DNA of 6,727 nucleotides from Flavobacteriales bacterium (GCA_024640205.1 JAHEFL010000050.1:1-6727), one strand, 5' to 3'; numbered from the stretch's first letter, positions 1 to 5,265 are shown. A program made the numbers and translations. Notes: generated from the sequence alone by a model not told the origin.

Positions 1-43
1 AATGATTAGGGCCACGCATGGCCTTGAGTTCCAGAATGCGCAT
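1..43 (-). CDS. cphA: Cyanophycin synthetase, N-terminal fragment (cut by left edge)
   Basis: Reading the minus strand from the ATG at 43-41 gives MRILELKAMRGPNH before the window ends. Cyanophycin synthetases characteristically begin with M-[KR]-I-L-x-[IL]-x-x-[LM]-R-G-P-N-[YH], so even 14 residues are diagnostic. CphA polymerises aspartate and arginine with ATP into multi-L-arginyl-poly-L-aspartate (cyanophycin), a cytoplasmic nitrogen and carbon reserve; the full protein is usually close to 900 residues, with ATP-grasp and Mur-ligase-like domains lying outside this window. In-frame stops at 71-73 and 92-94 and no other upstream ATG make 43 the start. No clear Shine-Dalgarno sequence precedes it. 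It diverges from a cyanophycinase gene, which strongly supports the call. The only uncertainty is the tiny length visible. Confidence 0.85.
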   Translation of the reverse strand, partial: MRILELKAMRGPNH

Positions 44-65
44 GGGAGAAGGGGTAAGCTGCCGG

Positions 66-97
66 GGAAGTTAGGGACACGTCCTTGTTCGTCAAAA
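66..97 (-). promoter_or_regulatory. Candidate Bacteroidota-type promoter for cphA
   Basis: On the minus strand TTTTG (97-93) is followed after exactly 19 nt by TAACTTCC (73-66). This resembles the Bacteroidota primary sigma-factor consensus TTTG-N19-21-TAnnTTTG, matching TA and TT but not the final TG. The implied transcription start is near 59, leaving a leader of about 16 nt before the cphA ATG at 43. The match is partial, so the call is tentative. For cphB in the opposite direction I found only TATTTTCG at 133-140 as a -7-like match, with no convincing -33 partner. Confidence 0.4.
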
Positions 98-215
98 CCC
101 ATGCGAAAGGCCTAGTATGAAGCGACGCCCCGTATTTTCGCGCATTACCGATCGGACCGCAGATCCATTCGCGGGCTTCCGGTCCGTGATACGGGGGTGG
201 GGGAAACCGCATCGA

Positions 216-1085
216 ATGACACCAAAAGGCAAGCTGATCGCCATAGGCGGTAATGAGGACAAGGGAACCGAACCCGAAGCAGGCCATAGCGCCAAGGTCT
301 TCCAGCACAGTTTCATCGAGGAAGGCATCCTGAAGAGGGTGGTTGACGAGATCGGAGGAACGAGCGCACGCCTGGCCGTGATCACGAGCGCAAGCAGCAT
401 TCCGGAGGAGGTCGGTGGAAACTACGTCGATGCGTTCGGGCGACTGGGGTTGACGGATGTGGACGTCCTCGATATCCGGGACCGCAAGGATGTAAAGCCG
501 GACATGATCAAGCGGTTGGCGAAGGCGGACGGCGTGATGATGAGCGGAGGCAATCAGCTTCGCCTGACGACCATATTCGGCGGCACGGCTTTTCTGGAAT
601 TGATGAAACGCCGGTACCAGGAGGAGGACGGTTTCGTGGTTGCTGGAACGAGCGCAGGTGCCATGTGCATGAGCAGCACCATGATCTACCAGGGGCACAG
701 CTCCTATGGCTTGATCAAAGGCGGCGTGAAGATGACGACCGGTGCTTCACTGATACACGATGTGATCATCGACAGCCACTTCGTGGAACGCGGTCGCTTC
801 AGTCGCTTGACGCAGGCGGTCTCCGGAAACCCGAACGCCATCGGGATCGGGTTGGGCGAGGACACGGGCGTGGTGATCACCAACGCGGACATGCTGGAGA
901 CCATCGGCAGTGGCCAGGTGATGATATTCGACGGACATGACATCACATACAGTGATCTGGCGGACGTGGAGGAAGGTCAACCGTTCAGTATCGAGGGAAT
1001 GCGGGTGCACATCATCTCCAAGGGCCATTGCTACTCGGTGAAGCAGCGGATGTTCGCGGCGATCCCAGTAGCATCACGGACGTGA
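216..1085 (+). CDS. cphB: Cyanophycinase (peptidase family S51)
   Basis: This 289-residue protein hydrolyses cyanophycin to beta-Asp-Arg dipeptides in the cytoplasm. After MTPKGKLIAIGGNED the fold landmarks are GGNQLRLT (111-118), the nucleophile elbow GTSAGA with Ser146, the block DSHFVERGRFSR (186-197) and GLGEDTG with Glu215. Recalling the Synechocystis enzyme, Ser132, His174, Glu201, Arg178, Arg180 and Arg183 map here with a constant offset of 14 to Ser146, His188, Glu215, Arg192, Arg194 and Arg197, and Gln101 maps to Gln114 (offset 13), so the active site appears intact. The residue after the conserved Asp is Ser187 where I recall Gln in cyanobacteria. An in-frame ATG at 117 would add 33 residues unlike the family, so 216 is preferred; a G-rich stretch at 192-203 precedes it. 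No signal peptide is visible. It diverges from cphA, and small membrane-protein genes follow it. Confidence 0.93.
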   Translation: MTPKGKLIAIGGNEDKGTEPEAGHSAKVFQHSFIEEGILKRVVDEIGGTSARLAVITSASSIPEEVGGNYVDAFGRLGLTDVDVLDIRDRKDVKPDMIKRLAKADGVMMSGGNQLRLTTIFGGTAFLELMKRRYQEEDGFVVAGTSAGAMCMSSTMIYQGHSSYGLIKGGVKMTTGASLIHDVIIDSHFVERGRFSRLTQAVSGNPNAIGIGLGEDTGVVITNADMLETIGSGQVMIFDGHDITYSDLADVEEGQPFSIEGMRVHIISKGHCYSVKQRMFAAIPVASRT

Positions 1086-1091
1086 TGTTGA

Positions 1092-1619
1092 ATGCATGTG
1101 GTGTCTCGATCGCTCAGGATGGAACGCCGATACTTCAAGCTGGAACGTGGTTATCTGAACATCGACGCGGAAGCCATGATCTTCACGCGCTCGGGCAATT
1201 GGCAGGAGGCTGCGAGCGCGAAGGAGCGTATGGGTTGGGCCAACGTTGGACGCAGCTTGCGGTTGGTAACAGGTTTCGGTCTGATCCTCATCGGTGGGGT
1301 GTTCCTATCGGTCGGTGAATTGAGGCACGCCTTGCATGAGGGCTCCATCGTCCTTGCCGTCGGGCTGGCAGGTTTCGGGGCCTACAAAATGTATCAGCTC
1401 CTGAACGACGACCTCGGCCATCGCTTCCGGATCCCTTTTGCGAAAGTGACGGGTATGTCCATTGAGAAAGGTCTCCTGACCGTCTGCTTCCTAAACGGCG
1501 CGTTCAAGGAGGATACCGTCCATGTGAAGGTCCGGCCGGAGGCAGCTCTCTTCGCAGAGACCACCTGGAGATCGACCCGGGATGACACGAGCCGGTCCGG
1601 TACTTTCGTGGCCCCATGA
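1092..1619 (+). CDS. Two-helix membrane protein of unknown function
   Basis: I do not recognise a named family. The 175-residue product has a polar N-terminal part containing FKLERGYLNID, then two hydrophobic helices at about residues 57-75 and 84-103 (LVTGFGLILIGGVFL and SIVLAVGLAGFGAYKMY), then a cytosolic-looking beta-rich tail with RIPFAKVTGM and GLLTVCFLNG. This layout of beta segment, two helices and beta segment is loosely like bacterial PH-domain membrane proteins; that is inference only. The start is ambiguous: ATG at 1092 lies 6 nt after the cphB stop, and an in-frame ATG at 1119 gives a 166-residue protein beginning MERRYFKLERG, which looks equally natural. Neither has a clear ribosome binding site. 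It is probably cotranscribed with cphB, and its stop overlaps the next start as ATGA. A role in cyanophycin metabolism is not shown. Confidence 0.7.
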   Translation: MHVVSRSLRMERRYFKLERGYLNIDAEAMIFTRSGNWQEAASAKERMGWANVGRSLRLVTGFGLILIGGVFLSVGELRHALHEGSIVLAVGLAGFGAYKMYQLLNDDLGHRFRIPFAKVTGMSIEKGLLTVCFLNGAFKEDTVHVKVRPEAALFAETTWRSTRDDTSRSGTFVAP

Positions 1620-1927
1620 CCAACGACCCCATCATTCGACGCTTCCGCATGGTCGCCATTGCGGAAGGCATCAGTTTCCTCGTGCTGCTTTTTATAGCCA
1701 TGCCAATGAAATACCTGATGGATATCCCCATGGCGGTCAAGTTGGTGGGATGGATCCATGGGGTGCTGTTCATTTGGTACTGGGTCGCTGCTGTTCCGCT
1801 GTTCACCAAATTGGGTTGGAACGGGGAGCGGGTGATCGGCCTGGGACTTGCCTCCATACTGCCGTTCGGCACGTTCGTGATGGAGCGCCGATGGTTGCGC
1901 GTCCAGCGGTCCCTGGAAGGGACATGA
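1616..1927 (+). CDS. DUF3817-family small integral membrane protein
   Basis: The 103-residue product has three hydrophobic segments at about residues 13-33, 41-63 and 73-90. Its landmarks are AEGISFLVLLFIAMPMKYL near the N-terminus and a glycine-histidine motif, GWIHGVLFIWYW, in the second helix, ending in a basic tail (MERRWLRVQRSL). This pattern of EGxSFLxLL...MPxKY and HGxLF matches the DUF3817 family of small inner-membrane proteins, known from Bacillus YdzA and from fused N-terminal domains elsewhere; no biochemical function is established. Its ATG overlaps the TGA of the preceding gene (ATGA at 1616-1619), implying translational coupling. The family assignment is from memory of the pattern. 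Confidence 0.82.
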   Translation: MTNDPIIRRFRMVAIAEGISFLVLLFIAMPMKYLMDIPMAVKLVGWIHGVLFIWYWVAAVPLFTKLGWNGERVIGLGLASILPFGTFVMERRWLRVQRSLEGT

Positions 1928-1959
1928 CCATCGTTAGGTATCTCCCGATTCTTCGTGCG

Positions 1960-1967
1960 TACCTTTC
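1960..1967 (+). promoter_or_regulatory. Candidate -7 element upstream of the ytxH-like gene
   Basis: TACCTTTC matches the Bacteroidota -7 consensus TAnnTTTG except for the last base. A TTAG at 1934-1937, 22 nt upstream, is a poor -33 candidate. If used, transcription would start near 1974 and the leader would include the hairpin at 1978-2000. The 88-bp gap after the DUF3817 gene makes a separate promoter here reasonable, but the motif is weak. Confidence 0.3.
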
Positions 1968-1977
1968 TTGATGGAAT

Positions 1978-2000
1978 GGTCACGGCAATGAAGCCGTGCC
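1978..2000 (+). other. Inverted repeat / hairpin in the ytxH leader
   Basis: CACGGC (1981-1986) and GCCGTG (1993-1998) form a perfect 6-bp stem around the loop AATGAA. The stem extends by GG (1978-1979) pairing with CC (1999-2000) past a bulged T at 1980. There is no T-tract after it, so it is not a standard intrinsic terminator. It ends just before GGAAG (2001-2005), the only ribosome-binding-like stretch before the ATG at 2016, so it could affect translation or act as an operator. Confidence 0.4.
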
Positions 2001-2015
2001 GGAAGCAAGAACGAC

Positions 2016-2387
2016 ATGAGTGACGAAAGCAGCAATGGCATCCTCGGTTTCCTGGCGGGTGCCGCGGTAGGGGCAGCCTTGGGCGTGCTCTTCGCCCCGG
2101 CATCTGGAAAGGACACGCGCGAACACATCGCCAGCCGTGTCCGGGGCGCCAAAGACGACATGGAGGACCTTATCGAACAGGCACAGGACGAGTGGCGCAA
2201 GGCCAAGGGCAAAGCCTCTGATGCCGCCCATATGACCCGCGACGAAGTGACCGACTTCGTGCGTTTCCTGTTCGACGAGGGCAGGGATCTAAGGGAGCGG
2301 ATCAAGGAGGACCTGCATGGCACAGCGGATGAAGTGAAGGCTCGCGCGCGTCGCACCGCCGAGAACGTGGGCGAAAACGCAAGCTGA
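2016..2387 (+). CDS. YtxH-domain single-pass membrane protein
   Basis: The 123-residue protein opens with a short polar leader and one glycine/alanine-rich helix (residues 8-28, GILGFLAGAAVGAALGVLFAP) followed by the APxSGKDTRE turn. This is the signature of YtxH ('gas vesicle-like' general stress) proteins. The rest, about residues 33-120, is highly charged, rich in Lys, Glu, Asp and Ala, and probably a long amphipathic or coiled-coil helix facing the cytoplasm. Small-xxx-small spacing in the helix suggests helix-helix packing. YtxH-type proteins are linked to stress or stationary phase; the molecular role is unknown. It heads a cluster of three genes, with the next start only 4 nt after its stop, and looks analogous to YqjD/ElaB (DUF883) of enterobacteria. 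A start at 2016 fits the family N-terminus. Confidence 0.85.
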   Translation: MSDESSNGILGFLAGAAVGAALGVLFAPASGKDTREHIASRVRGAKDDMEDLIEQAQDEWRKAKGKASDAAHMTRDEVTDFVRFLFDEGRDLRERIKEDLHGTADEVKARARRTAENVGENAS

Positions 2388-2391
2388 CCAA

Positions 2392-2784
2392 ATGGGGACA
2401 GGACAGGCAGAAAGACCTCCTGACGGTTCCACGCAAGGACCGGATATCGGATCATACCTTGACGATCTCTCAGGCGATGCCAAGGCTTGGTACGAGGCGC
2501 AGAAAGCATACACCAAGCTGGAGGTGAGCGGGCGCATCGGGAATCTTTCCAGCATGCTCATATATGGTATGATCATAGGCTTGCTTACAGCCACTGTGCT
2601 GGTGATGTGGTTCGTGGCCCTGGCCATTTGGATCGGGCACATGTTGGGGCACATGGCCCTGGGATTCCTGGTATCAGGAGGGATCTTCCTTGTTTGCGCT
2701 GGCCTCTTCTACCTGATGTGGCATAATGGGCTGAAGGACAAGGTCACCGTGGCCGTGATCAACGCGATGTACCATGCGGACTGA
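2392..2784 (+). CDS. Holin-superfamily-III / YqjE-like membrane protein
   Basis: The 130-residue protein has a polar N-terminal 30 residues, an amphipathic segment (DAKAWYEAQKAYTKLEVSG, 29-47), then two long hydrophobic helices at about 55-80 and 86-110 joined by a short turn containing GHMLGHM, and a short C-terminal tail (LKDKVTVAVINAMYHAD). This topology, with 'YxxxxKAYxKLEVxxxI' before the helices, fits the family often annotated as 'phage holin family protein' or Holin-X/YqjE. No other phage gene is nearby, so I read it as a housekeeping membrane protein and not a lysis gene. It starts 4 nt after the YtxH stop, and its end overlaps the next reading frame by 11 nt if that gene starts at 2774. 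Confidence 0.8.
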   Translation: MGTGQAERPPDGSTQGPDIGSYLDDLSGDAKAWYEAQKAYTKLEVSGRIGNLSSMLIYGMIIGLLTATVLVMWFVALAIWIGHMLGHMALGFLVSGGIFLVCAGLFYLMWHNGLKDKVTVAVINAMYHAD

Positions 2785-3265
2785 ACGGTTCAGGGACATG
2801 GCCGCCGTGAAGGCCGAAAAGATCCGTCTCGCCAACGCCTTGGATGAACGCAGGATCGCATTCCGTTCCCGCGCTGAACGATTGGGTGACCCCGTGTTCC
2901 GCAGGCAGGTGACCGACAGGGCGATCAACCAGCTCATCGCTGCGTGGAAACCACTTCGCACTGCCCGCGAAGTACTTCGATCCTCGCCTGGCATCCTTGG
3001 TGGCGCATTGGACGTTATGCTCGGCGCGAAACGCTTCACACCGATGGGAAGGCTTATCTCAACGGTCGTGACAGCCTTGACACCCCTGCTGATGGAAAAG
3101 GCCGGCATCCGGCGGAAGGGGGAGGAGGTGAACCTTCCACTCGGGGAGGCCGTGCGGAGGGAGTTCGGCGTTTCATGGCAGCGGCTGAAGGATCACCTGC
3201 GAGACCGACTGGAGGCCCGCAGGACAGATCAGGCAGGAACGCCTCAGGAAAAAGTCAGTCCTTGA
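2774..3265 (+). CDS. Basic YqjK-like protein of unknown function
   Basis: The 163-residue product is strongly charged and mostly helical: the N-terminal third (AVKAEKIRLANALDERRIAF) is Arg/Lys/Glu-rich, a less polar stretch follows at about 68-108 (PGILGGALDVMLG ... LISTVVTALTPLLMEKAG), and the tail is again charged. I recognise no catalytic motif. Position after a YtxH and a YqjE-like gene, plus the basic helical character, suggests the counterpart of enterobacterial yqjK; this rests on order and composition, not on a sequence match. ATG at 2774 overlaps the previous gene by 11 nt; an in-frame ATG at 2798 would give 155 residues, preceded by CAGGGAC but too close for a normal ribosome site. 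The 3' end overlaps the convergent isoaspartyl peptidase gene by 11 bp. Confidence 0.7.
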   Translation: MRTERFRDMAAVKAEKIRLANALDERRIAFRSRAERLGDPVFRRQVTDRAINQLIAAWKPLRTAREVLRSSPGILGGALDVMLGAKRFTPMGRLISTVVTALTPLLMEKAGIRRKGEEVNLPLGEAVRREFGVSWQRLKDHLRDRLEARRTDQAGTPQEKVSP

Positions 3266-4184
3266 AGATCGCCGTATGGCACTCTCCGTCGGGCCCGACA
3301 TGACCGCGGTACATGCCGCTGCAGTTGAAGTCCAGAACAACCCCTCCTTCCCGATCGACCGCGATCAAACCACCATCCCCATCCAGCTTGGGCAATTTCT
3401 CGTGCACCACGGTGTGAACGGCTTGCTGCAGGGATAGTCCTTTGTACGCCATGAGGGCGTGGACGTCATACGCTGCAACAGCCCGTATGAAACTCTCGCC
3501 ATGCCCGGTGCAGCTTACCGCACAGCTCAGATCGTTGGCATAGGTCCCGGCGCCGATTATCGGGCTGTCCCCGATCCGTTGCCATTTCTTGTTCGTCATA
3601 CCCCCGGTGCTGGTGGCAGCGGCGACATGACCGTGTTCGTCCAAGGCCACGGCGCCTACCGTACCGAATTTTCGATCTCCTTCGCTATGGTCCAGGACCA
3701 CTTCATCCGCTTCGCGCGCCTTCTTCCATTGATCGTAGCGCAGATCGTCGAAGAAGTACTGATCATCCTCCAAGAGCACCTTTTGTTTGTGGGCGAACTC
3801 AAAGGCGCCCAGACCGCTGATCAGCACATGGTTGCTATGGTCCATCACCCTGCGGGCCAGTGAGATCGGGTTCTTCACGTTCTGCACACTGGCCACCGCT
3901 CCTGCACGGAGCGTGTTGCCACACATCAGGCTGGCATCCATCTCATGCTGCCCATCGGCATTGAAAACGGCCCCTCTACCCGCATTGAACAAGGGGTCAT
4001 CCTCCAGGGCTTTCACGGCTGCTTCCACGGCATCCAAGGCCGATCCCTTCGCGGATAGCACCGCGTGACCATCGCGCAACGCTTTTTCGAGCGCACTGCG
4101 GTAGGCCTTCTCCCGATGGGGCGTCATCAACTCAGGAGCAATGGTCCCGGCCCCGCCATGCACGGCTAACGCGATGGGCATCAT
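3255..4184 (-). CDS. iaaA: Isoaspartyl peptidase / L-asparaginase (Ntn-hydrolase, IaaA-like)
   Basis: The 309-residue precursor belongs to the plant-type asparaginase family: it cleaves beta-aspartyl dipeptides, and also asparagine, after autoproteolysis into alpha and beta subunits. Landmarks are VHGGAGTI (8-15), FNAGRGAVF (66-74), the processing site FGTVGAVALD with Thr175 as predicted nucleophile and new beta-subunit N-terminus, RIGDSPIIGAGTYA (203-216) and CTGHGESFIRA (225-235). Length and spacing match Escherichia coli IaaA, whose nucleophile is Thr179. No signal peptide is present, placing it in the cytoplasm. beta-Asp-Arg released by cyanophycinase is a known substrate type, so it probably completes cyanophycin breakdown with the nearby cphB. 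Its ATG (4184) overlaps the stop of the upstream lipoprotein gene as ATGA; a second ATG follows immediately at 4181. Specificity for beta-Asp-Arg over other isoaspartyl peptides is inferred from context. Confidence 0.93.
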   Translation of the reverse strand: MMPIALAVHGGAGTIAPELMTPHREKAYRSALEKALRDGHAVLSAKGSALDAVEAAVKALEDDPLFNAGRGAVFNADGQHEMDASLMCGNTLRAGAVASVQNVKNPISLARRVMDHSNHVLISGLGAFEFAHKQKVLLEDDQYFFDDLRYDQWKKAREADEVVLDHSEGDRKFGTVGAVALDEHGHVAAATSTGGMTNKKWQRIGDSPIIGAGTYANDLSCAVSCTGHGESFIRAVAAYDVHALMAYKGLSLQQAVHTVVHEKLPKLDGDGGLIAVDREGGVVLDFNCSGMYRGHVGPDGECHTAIFKD

Positions 4185-4675
4185 TCCTTGATCAACACCC
4201 CTTCAGCCAGGAAGAACAGGGTATACTTGGGTTCGGTGATGGATTCGATCTCCTCCTTGCTCTTGCCCGCATCTTCCGCGTAATGGCGCTGCATGGCCAC
4301 GTCCATCGTCTCTCGCGTTGCGTAGCCCTGCAAGATCGCCGTGCGACCTTCCAATCCTTGCTTGGGAACGAAGAAAGCGTAGTCCTGGAACTTCACCTTC
4401 ATCGGGCTGCCATCGGGCATTTTCACATCCATCCAACATCCCTTCACGGTGCAGCTGGTGATGATCTCACATTCCACTTTCGTCGCCAAAGAATCCGAGG
4501 ACGCCATCGCTTCGACGAAATCATTCATGCTGATGGCACCTTCCGGATCGATCTCAGCACCATAACTTTTCATGCCTTCCGGCTGAGGCTTGGACTGGGC
4601 CACGACATCGTGCGTGGTGGTGTTGCATGCGAGCGCCAGGATAGTGGCCACTACGAATAGGATCGACTTCTTCAT
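4181..4675 (-). CDS. DUF4920-like lipoprotein with a CxxxxGCWM motif
   Basis: From the ATG at 4675 the 164-residue product begins MKKSILFVVATILALAC, a lipoprotein-type signal peptide with Cys17 as the likely lipidated residue (ALAC is a slightly loose lipobox). The mature part has YGAEIDPEGAISM (38-50), an apparent cysteine cluster CEIITSCTVKGCWM (Cys69, Cys75, Cys80), FQDYAFFVP (96-104), and RHYAEDAGKSKEEIE (130-144). This pattern matches the DUF4920 family of Bacteroidota exported proteins; function is unknown. The cysteines and histidine could bind metal or be redox-active, but that is speculation. An ATG at 4711 would add 12 basic residues before the signal peptide, so 4675 is chosen. The stop overlaps the isoaspartyl peptidase start (ATGA), so the two are probably translated in tandem although one product is exported and the other cytoplasmic. 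Confidence 0.85.
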   Translation of the reverse strand: MKKSILFVVATILALACNTTTHDVVAQSKPQPEGMKSYGAEIDPEGAISMNDFVEAMASSDSLATKVECEIITSCTVKGCWMDVKMPDGSPMKVKFQDYAFFVPKQGLEGRTAILQGYATRETMDVAMQRHYAEDAGKSKEEIESITEPKYTLFFLAEGVLIKE

Positions 4676-4708
4676 GATGATGGTCCGCGGTTTCTTTCGT
4701 CCGCAGCG

Positions 4709-4716
4709 CAAAGATC
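4709..4716 (-). promoter_or_regulatory. Candidate -7 element for the lipoprotein-iaaA operon
   Basis: Minus-strand GATCTTTG (4716-4709) matches TAnnTTTG except for its first base, next to an AT-rich TTATAC. Start of transcription would be near 4702, about 27 nt upstream of the lipoprotein ATG. No TTTG lies at the expected 19-21 nt upstream; the nearest minus-strand TTG is more than 30 nt away. Weak support. Confidence 0.25.
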
Positions 4717-4744
4717 GTATAATGCAGCGCCGCGTCCATGCGTT

Positions 4745-4761
4745 CCGTCAACCTTTGACGG
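4745..4761. repeat. Perfect 7-bp inverted repeat in divergent intergenic region
   Basis: CCGTCAA (4745-4751) and TTGACGG (4755-4761) are exact reverse complements separated by CCT. It sits in the 151-bp gap between the divergent lipoprotein and zinc-protease genes, 29 bp from the candidate -7 element at 4709-4716. A loop of three bases and no T-tract argue against a terminator; a dimeric regulator site is the simplest reading. It is not within any convincing gene. Confidence 0.5.
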
Positions 4762-4768
4762 TCGAAAG

Positions 4769-4778
4769 CCTCCGGAGG
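4769..4778. repeat. 10-bp perfect palindrome CCTCCGGAGG
   Basis: The sequence is its own reverse complement over ten bases, and begins 8 bp after the inverted repeat ending at 4761. It includes a BspEI-type TCCGGA core. Alone such a palindrome could be chance in GC-rich DNA; its position beside another perfect inverted repeat in a non-coding gap is why it is listed. No T-tract follows on either strand. Confidence 0.35.
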
Positions 4779-4826
4779 GGTGCCGTAAGCGGCTCGTTCC
4801 GGGCGGCTACCTTGCGACATTGAAGG

Positions 4827-5243
4827 ATGGACCGCCGAAAGAACACGATCGGTAGACTCGAGCACATCGCCCTGCCGGGCCTGGGTATCGACCGCGTCGA
4901 AGCCAAGATCGATACGGGCGCCTACCGCAGCGCCATACACTATCAGCGGGTACGGGTGCGCACCGTGGATGGTGTGAAGCACCTGGTGGTCACCTTCCAG
5001 ATGGGTGGCCGGCGGCGCACCAAGGCGTTCAAGAACTACAAGCGGGTCACGGTGAAGAGCAGTAACGGAAGCACCAGCCGACGATACCTGATCAGCACCC
5101 GGGTCCATCTGAACGGGTTCTTGGTCCGGACCCAGTTCACGCTATTCGACCGGAGCGACATGAAATACCAGGTGCTCCTGGGCCGCAAATTCCTTCGCGG
5201 CCGGTTCGTGGTGGATGTGAGCGGGAAGAATCTGTTGGGCTGA
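4827..5243 (+). CDS. RimB-like retropepsin-fold putative ATP-dependent zinc protease
   Basis: The 138-residue protein opens with IGRLEHIALPGLGIDRVEAKIDTGAYRSAIH-type sequence: the Asp-Thr-Gly of DTGAYRSAIH (29-38) is the retropepsin-like active-site motif, and YQVLLGRKFLRGRFVVDVS (114-132) is the conserved C-terminal block. Together they identify the PF05618-type family annotated as 'ATP-dependent zinc protease' or RimK-associated protein. The length is typical for the single-domain form. In Pseudomonas the relative RimB acts with RimK to control glutamate tails on ribosomal protein S6; here a rimK gene lies just downstream in convergent orientation, which supports a shared function without proving it. 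The start at 4827 is preceded directly by GAAGG, too close for a normal ribosome site, so no stronger start evidence exists. The central part is unusually rich in Arg and Lys. Confidence 0.88.
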   Translation: MDRRKNTIGRLEHIALPGLGIDRVEAKIDTGAYRSAIHYQRVRVRTVDGVKHLVVTFQMGGRRRTKAFKNYKRVTVKSSNGSTSRRYLISTRVHLNGFLVRTQFTLFDRSDMKYQVLLGRKFLRGRFVVDVSGKNLLG

Positions 5244-5251
5244 ACGTTCAT

Positions 5252-5265
5252 CCACCGCCAGGTGG
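5252..5265. terminator. Small hairpin between convergent genes
   Basis: CCACC (5252-5256) and GGTGG (5261-5265) form a 5-bp stem with loop GCCA, between the 3' ends of the zinc-protease gene and rimK. Just before it, TGAACGTTCA (5241-5250) is a perfect 10-bp palindrome that includes the zinc-protease stop codon. Neither is followed by a T-run, so termination is suggested only by location. Confidence 0.3.

Noticed and set aside
117..215. N-terminal extension of cyanophycinase from the ATG at 117
   Set aside because: The 33 extra residues are basic and unlike the family, which begins with PKGKLIAIGG-type sequence; no ribosome site precedes 117.
6..698. 230-codon open frame on the minus strand
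   Set aside because: It is antisense to cphB, its translation is low-complexity in His/Arg/Pro with no family resemblance, and it would overlap the cphA start; a GC-rich shadow frame.
1981..1998. Intrinsic terminator after the DUF3817 gene
   Set aside because: The stem is present but CCGGAAG follows instead of a run of T; kept only as a leader hairpin.
1504..2103. 199-codon minus-strand open frame
   Set aside because: It crosses the 3' end of one gene, all of the DUF3817 gene and the ytxH start, and translates to Arg/Pro/Ser-rich sequence typical of an antisense frame.
2392..2784. Phage lysis gene, based on the holin-like label
   Set aside because: No endolysin, spanin, capsid or integrase gene is nearby; the neighbours match the YqjE-type housekeeping context.
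4554..5108. 184-codon minus-strand open frame
   Set aside because: It is antisense to the well-supported zinc-protease gene and runs through the promoter gap into the lipoprotein gene in another frame; no recognisable protein.
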